From Cryptomeria japonica (Eukaryota > Streptophyta > Pinopsida > Cupressales > Cupressaceae): a DNA stretch of 64,000 bases. The stretch is from NCBI RefSeq assembly GCF_030272615.1, contig NC_081406.1:237377922-237441921 (forward strand). The letters run 5' to 3'. Numbering within the stretch: the first letter of the stretch is position 1; every line of letters begins with the position of its first letter. Shown one piece after another: positions 47,201 through 56,753 of this stretch. The notes below the pieces were generated by a model that saw only the letters and a list, made by a program, of their open reading frames with translations, was not told the DNA's origin and did not search any database. The translations under genes and the position numbers were made by a program.

Positions 47201-47354
47201 AAGATGTTTTCTCAACTTGGAAGCTATCACGGTAACTCAAGAGATGAGTACCATCAATGCAATGGAAGAACTGGCATTCCAGATGAAGACTGAAAGTGAG
47301 GTTGCTACCTCATTACTTGAGTCATGGACATTGGACATGAACACTTTTGTGTAG
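44221..47354 (+). pseudogene. Element D ORF2: long protein of unknown family
   Basis: With stops read through, about 1,000 residues are traceable. The N-terminal ~400 are globular: YSSSALEYTPDFLQKKMRYN, VHSDKMYLEWTHDITPEAIH, TKTKMIELIGFVSDQRIMTV, YASKMNYVPVAMVNVAYRMI, then MGYEVVNDLLIGYAS. A basic, proline-bearing region (PSPKVTKRSPAKKKPE) follows, then a frame change, then an E/K-only helix (46197-46500). A C-terminal helical part reads LAQERLEELRKKKEQDVIQI, LLCTIVEDQVQYLEDVSQ and MEELAFQMKTESEVATSLL. No retroviral enzyme motif is visible. The layout, globular head plus charged rod, slightly recalls 'putative plant transposon protein' ORFs of other non-autonomous elements, but I cannot assign it. 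Ten of eleven in-frame stops are TAG. Confidence 0.6.
46197..46500 (+). repeat. Purine-only tract encoding an E/K-rich helix
   Basis: Around 300 bases nearly all A and G (GAAGAAGAGAAGAAG types) within ORF2, coding alternating E and K. It probably grew by microsatellite slippage inside a coiled-coil region. Confidence 0.85.
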
Positions 47355-47643
47355 AACTTTAAATCTGTTTTTGAGAAATTTCATTCCTTATTGTCATGAA
47401 CATCTACTATGTGTTATTTTATAAAAAGGATAGTTTGCATTACTTTGTCATTGTTGGCAAAGGGGAAGTAGTGTACATACATTAAAATTTTGGTGAATGT
47501 TATGCACTTGTAATTTTTGCAAAGGGGGTAGTGTATATGCTTAGGGGGAGTAATTTTGATTGTAGCATCTTTTGTGTTATTGTTGTAAAAACACTTAGAT
47601 GTCAAAATTTTCCTGTGTTGCCATCAATGCCAGAGGGGGAGAT
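47355..47643 (+). other. 3' tail of element D with several purine tracts
   Basis: Purine tracts occur at about 47457-47470 (GCAAAGGGGAAGTAG), 47518-47530 (GCAAAGGGGGTAG), 47541-47551 (AGGGGGAGTAA) and directly before the LTR at 47632-47642 (AGAGGGGGAGA). Only the last is in the right place to prime the 3' LTR. Repeated upstream tracts are known from some large plant copia elements. Confidence 0.65.
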
Positions 47644-48763
47644 TGTTGGAATTTTGATGATGTTTTTATTGTCATTGATGGACACACACTTTCTTGATGT
47701 ATGAGTTATGCTCAACCGGTAATTGTTCCAACCGGTATTGTGTATTATTGAATGAATAGTCTTTAGACTATCGGTATTTTGCAGAAGATGGTTTACCGGT
47801 CACAGATTGACTGAAGATCCCAAGTGGTATGAAGACCCCAAGCAGTTCGAGGATCTCAAGTGGTACGAAGGACCCAAGCGGTAGTTAACTTTTGATCGGG
47901 ACACTACGATCTTCCAGTCTTCATTTTTAATAACCGGTAATCGGTATATTGTATTAACCGGTATATATCTATGATGAGTTATCATCCACCGACACTTTGG
48001 TGGTGTGTTTGTGTTGTGTTACCGAATGTGTCTAGATGCACTATACCTAGGAACTTGTAGTCTAATTCTATTGGACCGACATGAAATCAGATTCCTTTAT
48101 AAGGACAACATGTCTAGGGTTTGAGTGTGTGAGATATAGAATAGAAAAGGTTATGTGCGATCATTGAAGAGAAGATTAGGTCTATGTGAAGAGATAGAGT
48201 GTGGAGATATTGAAGGCTAAAGTAATGCTGAAATGCATTAACAAGGAGCTGTCAAGGATCTAATTAAGCATACTGTGCTAGCATCTAGATCATTCACTTG
48301 TTGATTACTCACATCTTCGACAAGTCTGAAACCCTTAACCAGGTAGGCCCAACAAAGCCCTTGTAAATCCTCTAACAAGGTGGTTCACAACTGTGGATGT
48401 TAAATCCTCTAATGGGTAGTCTTTAATAGGACTTATCTCCTAACAAAGATCTAGATTCCTAACAGGATCTGTTCTGGTGAAGAACATTGTATGACCTTAA
48501 CCGGTCTGGTTACTATTCTACAGATAGTTACTTGTGATTTTTTGCTCACCATGGTTTTTTCCCATTTGGGTTTCCACGTCAAATATCTTGTGTTATGGTG
48601 ATTGTTCTTTTGTGGGTGAATGCTTTGTTTTCTATTTGGTTTGCACTTATCTTAACCAGTTTATTAGTGAATCTGTTGCACCGGTTATCTGCTAAACTGT
48701 TTAAAAGTTTGATTACAGTATTCTTTGGTATACTAATTCACCCCCTCCTCTTAGTATTCATCA
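47644..48763 (+). repeat. 3' LTR of element D
   Basis: TGTTGGAATTTTGATGATGT to TTAGTATTCATCA, 1120 bp, followed by AGAAT. Differences from the 5' LTR are scattered, often CCGGT against CTGGT or TCGGT. Confidence 0.9.
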
Positions 48764-48768
48764 AGAAT

Positions 48769-49640
48769 AGAGAGCATGAATATGTTTGCCTAGTAAAACT
48801 TATGTTTCCTATGATTTATGAAATTTAAATTTTAAAAATTGGTGCAAAATATCACAAAGGAAAAGGGCCAGTTTACAAAGTAATTTGAATAAGTGAATTT
48901 AATCGATTGAAAATGGGTACTCTAGCATGTATTGGCATGCCATCATGTATGATCAAAAGTGTACAAACCAAGTCTCGTGGTGTTCTCATAAAGTGTAACA
49001 ATGAGTGTTGTGTATGCCCCCAAATTAAAGAAATTGTATACACTTTACTGACATAAATATCTTTAAGGTAGCATACATGCATCCAAAAGACAAGCACGTT
49101 GCCACAATGATATGCACCAAGCAAAGACAAATGAAGGGAAATGGTCACAAAAAATGATGAGAAGTCCAATAAGGAATCCACCAATTAGGGTTAGTATGAG
49201 ATTTTGATAAACCGTGTATATCAAGTATGATTGCATTGAATTGATCTCATCCCCCAAAGGTAGTGGAACTACGAGCACAATGGAAGAAGAGAACATAAGG
49301 TGAACAAAAAAAAGTCTTTTAATGTCAACATGATATAGACCAAAAAGAGAGATCTTGATTCTTTGCATCATCCCCAATTAGACAACAAAAAGGAACATTT
49401 ATGAACAATAACACATGTATGACATAACATTAATTTGGCATATAGAAGAATTGAGATATAAATAGAAGAATGTCATGATAGATTTAGATTCTCTATTACC
49501 GTATGCCAATAGATAAACAAGGGTCATCCAAAGATAGCCTAAGATAACACAAATACATATCAAGAAACACATCATAGGGAAAACACAATATGTACAATAA
49601 AACACACATAAGAGTCTATTTCACAAGTGAAGATAGTCAA
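48769..49640 (-). other. 3' tail of element B (between its ORF end and insertion D)
   Basis: Non-coding, corresponding by position to the tail of element C (37427-38175) but longer. It continues on the other side of D (39413-39519) and C (31530-31587) to the polypurine tract. ORFs here have no recognisable motif. Confidence 0.55.
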
Positions 49641-50738
49641 GAAAATTGATCGGCCCCTATTTTTCTTAACATCACCTAGGGGTTGTGACAAGATGCACTA
49701 GAAGAGAAATAGTGAGCATAGTAGATGGAGCTACAACATGTTCCAAACAAGGACCATTCTCTAATGATGAGTCACTTTGCTTGTCACTAGGAGCTATAGT
49801 TAAAGCTTTTGAAAATTCTAAAGATAGTTCATGATTAATTTTAATAACCTCATACATATCATCAAAATAATTAAGATTAACATTGTTAGAATTATAGTCA
49901 ACATCAATATCACATCTAAGTTAATCATAATATAGGATATTTAACATTTAAAGGGAATGAACCATCATTTTGCATAGACATTTTTAACTTTTCATGTGGT
50001 GGATTGAGTTGAACTTCCTCCCTAGGGTTAGGTGAAGGTTGGAAAAATGAGAGCAAGTCAAGATTTGGTGTCTTCAGGGAGGATTTGGTTTGGGAACAAA
50101 GTGCATGAGCCTTGGCACAACGTCTATGTTAGCATTCTCTTGCAAAATAATTTTTCTTAGTTTGACTTGAACCATGTGAAGGTTGAGGATCAATCAACAT
50201 AGGCTTTCATTCTTCCCTTGTAGGGGAAGGAACAAAAGAAACCTCACTATGTTGATGAGATTTTTCCTTTATATGATGTAGGAAGTGGGATCACAACATA
50301 TAGAGGAGGAATAGGAGTAGGAATAAGTCAAAGACGAGGAGTATCCATAGGTGAAGGATCTTTAGGTTTACTCAAGGGTGATGTCATCTCATTTTTCCAT
50401 TTTTGATAAGATAGGAAAAGAGCATCATTTCAAGGTTTCAAAGATTTAAGTTGCTATGGCCAAAGTAATCAAGACGAAAATTTCCATGTCTTGTGGGTTG
50501 GTAAAGACTATGATTGGTCATGATGACACATCCATTGTGAGGGAAATTCAAACAATTATGAATGGTATAAGGGATAGATTTTTCTTAAAGCAAGCCAAGG
50601 ATGTCCCAATTTCACATGAAATTGATTAGAGGTAAGGACGACAACCAAGGTAACATCTAAGCACTTAGTACTGGCCTCAACTAAAAGAGTGATACAACCT
50701 ATACTAGGACAAGAAAAACTATCATGCACCTTAATCAT

Positions 50739-51951
50739 TGTTACAATAACTAGTGAACAACTGAGAGGGAGGGGGGGTGAATCACTTGTTAACAAATTAT
50801 GCGAAGTAAAGCACTTAAAACCTTATACTGGTGTAACTGATTGAGCATTAAATCATAAATGAAAACTAGATAATCAATACCATGCAACCATAACACATAA
50901 CACCATGATTTGTACGTGGAAAACCTTAATGAGGAAAAACCATGGTCGGAAACCCTACCCACAGTCAGATGATACTTCTGCAACAAGTATATGATTATAA
51001 TAGGGGCCTGCACATGCAGAAAGGCACACTGCCTAGAGCGCACCGATCATCACAATGGAGTCTCACTAACTACAGAGATGTCAACCACCTCAAGATGTTT
51101 GGACTATAATCCAGAGAGAAGAATTGCCGGTGATAGCATCAAACATGCCAGATTATAGTTCTGGTTAAGCTCAATACTGGAGGTCTCAAATATCTTACAT
51201 AAACCTAACTCGATCACATATGATTGACCAAATATTCTTCACAAATGATTATTACATTATTCTCGCCTTGACCATATCCATATATCCACACATGATCTAT
51301 AATGAGATCTTACATACATTTATACCAACCTGGGACCTAACCAATTAGGTCAGACACACAAATGATAATACAATAGATCCATTACATAATCCTAAAATAA
51401 AATCATAACACATGTCAACCTAATGCCAAACAAACAACATCCAATCAATGAAACATCCTTGAAGGGCATCAGAGGATCCACCAACACGTTTCATGAAAAC
51501 CGGTCCATAGCCTACATAGCACCAGACCTAAATTACATCCACACACGCTAAATAAATGACACCAATTAGTCAAGGCATGAACACAATCACCATCAGCATC
51601 CTGAATCACTCCTAGAAGCTGCACCAACACCACTTATGCATTACATCAAAGATCTTCAGTAAAGCTCTGCCAGTGAAACCCTTATCGGACCAATAAAGAA
51701 AGCTTACTAGAACATAAGATATCATCCGATCATCAAGTCAATACCAACTAACTCAAACATACTTCAGAAGCATATGAACCACCTATACAAACATATTCCA
51801 TCAACCAAATCATACCGAAGGTAATTAACTGATTATCTTCCCAATCCAATCCTCCTACCGGAAGCCAGTAAACAACCAAAGTAGCAAGTGCTGACATCAA
51901 TGACAAAACATCAATGCAACACATTTAATAAACTCCATCATATGGCCAACA
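50739..51951 (-). repeat. 3' LTR of element F
   Basis: TGTTGGCCATATGATGGAGT to GTTATTGTAACA on the minus strand, 1213 bp. The CCATGGTTTTTCC-type block shared with other copia LTRs is at about 50905-50945. Confidence 0.9.
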
Positions 51952-52329
51952 ATCCCCCCTTTGGCATTAATGACAACACTAGATGTGAAAAACATCCAAG
52001 TGCCAAGAAAATACCAAACAAGTCTTGCCCAATGAAAGACCACCAACAATCTCCCATGAAATGATATAGCAATGAAGCTCTGAACCAAAACTGAAACAAA
52101 AGGACCAAATACCGCCAAACTCCCCCTAAGGATTGCAATCAATGTTTTTTCACATATATTCCTCCCCCTTTGACAACAATGCCAAAGAACCAAACATAAT
52201 AAATAACTCTAAAACTCAAGGCTGACTAATCCCCTTGAGTAGTAGCATTGATTCATCAATCCAGAGCAAAGGGTAGCTCTGATAATGCATACCAGAATGA
52301 TCTACAACTTCATCAATTAAGCCTCTAGC

Positions 52330-53000
52330 GGAGGGGTAGAGACCCCCGATCTGTCTCTCAAATACTCAAATGATTCCTGGGACAAAGGTTTAGTGAAGAT
52401 GTCTACTATGTTCTCTTTAGTGTTCACATAAACCAATATGACTTCTTTTGCTTCCACCTTTTCCTTCAAAAAGTTATACTTGATTGATATGTGCTTAGTC
52501 CTCGAGTGAAATACCAGATTCTTTGATATGTCAATAGCTACAGAGTTATTACAATGGGTAACTACTAGTGCAAAATTTTCACCATAATCAATTCCTTCCT
52601 TCTAAGAATATCCTTTGTAGACCAATCTAGCCTTGTTTCTTACAACTTGTCCATCCACATTCAATTTGTTTCTAAAAACCTATTTAGTTCCAATAACATT
52701 CTTATTTTTAGGCCGGGGAACTAAAGTCCAAGTATTGTTCGTTTCTATCTGATCTAATTCATCTTCCATAGCTTTCATCGAACATTCATCTTTACAAGCT
52801 TAAACTACTGATACCGGTTCAATCTAAGAAATGAAACATACCTCTTTATTTGCCAATCTTTTCCTTGTCATAACTCGCATGTTTTTGTCTCCAATGATCT
52901 AATTTTCAGAATGATTTAGCCTTACATACCTTGGTGTTTTCTAATTTTCATGTTCTCTATGCCGCTCTTTAGTTATAGTTGAGTTTTCTGATGATACCGA
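52330..53000 (-). pseudogene. Element F fused remnant of RT start and RNase H end
   Basis: Minus-strand translation gives the RT start (MKAMEDELDQIETNNTWTLV, PRPKNKNVIGT, NKARLVYKGYS, EGIDYGENFALV) and then, with no gap, the RNase H end (VTHCNNSVAIDISKNLVFHS, TKHISIKYNFLKEKVEAKEV, NTKENIVDIFTKPLSQESFE). About 800 residues' worth of sequence between these points in normal copia pol, including the YVDD site, is missing. The join is at about 52565. The element could not have been autonomous after this loss. Confidence 0.85.
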
Positions 53001-53116
53001 GGTAAATGGTTTAGTATTATGTTCTGGTATAGGCACTACCGGTTTAGTTATGATCATTTCCACTGCCAGTTCACTGTCATAAGATTTAGCTTGGTCTTTG
53101 TACTGCTCATCCACTT

Positions 53117-54625
53117 TCACATTAGTGCTCTCCACAATTTTTTGTTATAACATCTATATGATTTTATTTTAGTCGAATAGCCATGAAATATTCCTTCATC
53201 ACATCTAGGGTCAAACTTTCCAATGGAATTATCTCTTTTGATATAACACTTACTTCCAAAGATTCTGAAATATTTAATAGTAGGAGAATGACCAAACCAT
53301 AATTGGTAAGATGTCTTACTAGTATCTCCTTTGATATGAACTTTGTTGAATGTATAAACTGATGTACTTACTACTTCTCTCGAATAGATATGAGGCAAAT
53401 TAGCTTCCATCATCATGCTCTTGGCTGCATCCAAAATGGTTATGTTCTTTCTTTCCACAATGCCATTCTGCTGAGGTGTTTGGGGTGCAAATAATTGTCT
53501 TCTAATGCCATTTTTCTCACAATAGTTATTGAACTCCCTGGATGTGAATTCACCACCTTGATCTAATCTCAGACACTTTATTTTGATTCCCGTCTCTATC
53601 TCAACCATAGCTTTAAAGATCTTGAATTTCTCAAAAGCTTCAAATTTCTCCCTTAGAAAAGCAACCCACATCATTCTAGAATAGTCATCAATGATTAACA
53701 TAAAATATCTATCACCTTGAAAGCTTCTTGTATTAGCAGGACCGCATAGGTCAGTATGAATCAAATCAAGAACATCATTAGATTTATCAAGTATGCTCTT
53801 AAGATAAGTTATGATTTTCTTACCCATTTGACATTCTTTACATACCGGATTATGAGGCTTCACAATCTTAGGTAAATCTCTAACTGCCTTAGTTGAACTG
53901 ATCTTTACAATACAATCAAAATTTACATGACAGAACCTCTTATGCCATAGCCAACTTTCATCAATATGTGCAATCAAACATGTCTTTTCATCGGAGTTCA
54001 AATGAAAGATGTTACCTTTTGTCTGTGTACCGATTGCAATCTCCAAACCTAATTTGCTAATGATTTTTCCCTTTCCATCCTTGAATTGTAATTGAAATCC
54101 TCTATCTACCAACTGCCCTACACTCAAAAGAGTATGCTTAAGACCTTCAACATAATAGACATTATCAATGTTATGCTTACCCTCCAATGAAATGGTTCCT
54201 CTTCCTTTGATCATGCATGCCTTGTTATTACCAAATTTGACTTGACCACCATTAAATTCTTGTAGGGTTAGAAAATTTCCTTTGTCACCTGTTATATGAT
54301 GAGAACATCCACTATCTATTACCCATTCATCCATGTCTTCAAATTTTGCTGCAAGGGCCTTTTCCTGATTCTTTATAACTCGTTCTGGATCATCTTCCTT
54401 CATAGCATAAAATACCCAGTCTTTTCCATTACCAGATCCACTAGCTGAGTCTCCTGCTAGTTCTTCTTCTGAGTCATCAATTACTCCTTCCTCATCAGCA
54501 TAGTAGCATGATTTTGTTTTGTATTTCCTGTACTTATGATTGATCTGATATTTAGGGTTAGGCTTAAAAAAACCTTCTTTCTCTTTCTTCCAATTTTTAA
54601 TTCCTTTCAGGACATCTAGATGCAA
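53117..54625 (-). pseudogene. Element F protease end, GAG-pre-integrase and integrase
   Basis: A 502-residue open frame. It contains the protease site DEWVIDSGCSHHITGDKGNF and the conserved GKHNIDNVYYVEGLKHTLLS. The GAG-pre-integrase zinc domain follows (LWHKRFCHVNFDCIVKISST, NPVCKECQMGK). The integrase core has DLIHTDLCGPANTRSF (first D), IKCLRLDQGGEFTSREFN (second D) and PQQNGIVERKNITILDAAKS (E). It ends in the copia-typical FGSKCYIKRD then FDPRCDEGIFHGYST. The frame is intact over this length, although the element is dead for RT. The stop at 53117 is just past the integrase. Confidence 0.9.
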
Positions 54626-55483
54626 AATGACCTATCTTATTACGTGCAAAACATTTGAAAGAAGATTTTCCTTCATACTTAATTCCTGACAGACCTCTAG
54701 GTATCCTTATAGAAAATAAGGCTTCAAGTTGCTCAAGATCTTCATCTTCCTTCTCGATCTCTTCAAATTCCTTTGCATACAAAAATTTCTAATCTTGCTT
54801 GCCGGTTGATGATGTAGATGCCTTAAATGCAGTATCAACCTTTGTAGCTCCAGGAGGACCAAATTCTTCAAGCTCAAAAGCAGATATCTTCCCAACAAGA
54901 GTATCTCTATTGACAAAATAATTAGGCATGGTTCTTCTCTCATTCATTGCAGTTACCTTCATCTTATATGCTAGTGGGAAAACCTTTAACATGTTTGAAA
55001 TAATCTCTTCCTCGCTCAGAGATCCACCACAACACTGAATTCCTAATACAATTTCATTAACCCTTTCCATGAATGCATAAAATTTTTCATCTTCTTCCAT
55101 CTTTAAGCTTTCATATCTTACCCGATAACATTCAAGTTTTGCAATTTTAACAGTAAGATCACCTTCATTCAGAGTCTCCAACTTGTCCCATATAGCTTTT
55201 GCTGATGACTTGTCTGATAGTCCCATGATTTGCTGATCTGATAAGGCGCTTAAGAGGGCTTCTCTAGATCTGCAATAATTCTCAATGTTCTTATCCAAGT
55301 CTGTTGGTGCAAGAATTCCAGATGCTAGATTATGAGGAGTGTAACCATTTTGAGTTATTTCTCAAATTTCCTTTCCAATGCATCTTAAATGAGTCTCCAT
55401 CTAAATCTTCCATACTCCATAGTTTGTTCCATCAAACCTAGGGCTATCCTTCTAGAAAAATGAGTTGAACTATTAGTTTCCAT
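54597..55483 (-). pseudogene. Element F gag (UBN2-type) with zinc knuckle
   Basis: The probable start is METNSSTHFSRR at 55483, about 45 bases after the primer site. An early stop at about 55395 precedes the long part, LDKNIENYCRSREALLSALS, IWDKLETLNEGDLTVKIAKL, YESLKMEEDEKFYAFMERVN and ISNMLKVFPLAYKMKVTAMN, the typical order of the copia UBN2 gag domain. The knuckle reads CFARNKIGHFASRC (near 54650-54610), with the second Cys changed to Arg. It overlaps the start of the integrase frame by a frame change. Confidence 0.85.
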
Positions 55484-55541
55484 ATGATCTTCCTCAAGTG
55501 GTTAAGCTTTTGCAAAAAGAGGACCAGGCTCTGATACCAAT

Positions 55542-56753
55542 TGTTAGGATAACCGATGAATGACTGAGAGGGGGGGGGGGTGAATCAATTGTTAACATAT
55601 TATGTGAATCAAAGAACTTAAAACCTTATACCGATATAACTGATTAAGAATTAAAGCATAAATGAAAACCAAAGAATCATTACCATGCAACCATAACATA
55701 TAACACCATGATTTGTATGTGGAAAACCTCAATGAGGAAAAAACCATGGAGGGAAACCCTACCCACAGTCAGATGATACTTCTGCAACAAGTATATGATT
55801 ACAATAGGGGCCTGTACATGTAGGAAGGCACACTTCTTAGATCACACTTCTCATCACAATGGAGTCTCACTGACTACAAAGATGTCAACCACCTCAAGAT
55901 GTTTGGACTACATTATAGAGAGAAGAACTGTCGGTGATAGCATCAAACATGCTAGATTACAGTTCCAGTTAAGATTAATACCAGAGGTCTAAAACCTCTT
56001 ATATAAACCCAACTCGATCACCTATGATCGACTAAATCCTCTACACAAATGATTATTACATTATTCTCTCCTTGACCATATCCATATATCCACACATGAT
56101 CTATAATGAGATCTTAAATACATTAATACCAACCTGGGACCTAACCAATTAGTTCGGCCACACAAATTATAATACAATAGATCCATTACATAATCTTGAA
56201 ATAAAATCATAACACATGTTGGCCTAAGGCCAAACAAACAACATGCAATCAATGAAACATCATAGAAGCGCATCAGAGGATCCACCAACACATTTCATGC
56301 AAATCGGTCCATAACCTACATAACACTGGACCTAAATTAGATCCACATATGCCAGAGCAATGACACCAATCAGTTGAGGCAAGAACACAATCACCATTAG
56401 CATCTCGAATCCCTTCTAGAAGCTGCACCAACACCACTTATGCATTACATCAAAGATCTTCAATAAAGATCTGTCGGTGAAACCCTTACCAGACCAATGA
56501 AGAAAGCTTACTAGAACATAAGATAGTATCTGATCATCAAGTCAATACCAAATGACTGAAATATACTTCAGAAACATATGAACCATCTATACAAACATAT
56601 TCCATCAACCGGATCATACTGGTGACAATCAACTGATTATCTTCCCAATCCAATCCTCCTATCACAAGTTGGTAAACAACCAAAACAACAAGTGTTGACA
56701 TCAATGACAAAACATCAATGCAATACATAATAAATTCCATCATATGGCCAACA
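55542..56753 (-). repeat. 5' LTR of element F
   Basis: TGTTGGCCATATGATGGAAT to GGTTATCCTAACA on the minus strand, 1212 bp. A run of 12 G near 55570-55581 replaces the shorter run in the 3' LTR. Confidence 0.9.

Larger units (their letters stand above)
39525..48763 (+). mobile_element. Element D: complete copia-like LTR element without pol
   Basis: LTRs at 39525-40692 and 47644-48763 flank the interior, with AGAAT outside both ends (39520-39524 and 48764-48768). The primer site TGGTATCAGAGCC (40695-40707) matches the initiator Met tRNA type used by copia elements. The interior carries a gag-like coiled-coil and zinc-knuckle protein and a second, long ORF of unknown type. No protease, integrase, RT or RNase H motif is present. 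An LTR of another family sits in the gag. It is a large non-autonomous element with its own protein coding, distinct from pol-bearing copia. Confidence 0.85.
50739..56753 (-). mobile_element. Element F: complete copia element with RT deleted
   Basis: LTRs at 55542-56753 (5') and 50739-51951 (3') with ATCAT on both sides (50734-50738 and 56754-56758). The primer site is ATTGGTATCAGAGCC on the minus strand (55541-55527) and the purine tract TGCCAAAGGGGGGA lies before the 3' LTR (51966-51953). Gag and integrase are readable, but RT and RNase H are nearly all deleted. LTRs differ by roughly 10% by eye. It interrupts the protease region of element B. Confidence 0.9.

Noticed and set aside
44221-47354. 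TAG read as glutamine (code reassignment) because stops are nearly all TAG
   Set aside because: Other disabling changes (frameshifts, lost catalytic residues) and TGA at arginine positions are present too; methyl-CHG decay is sufficient.
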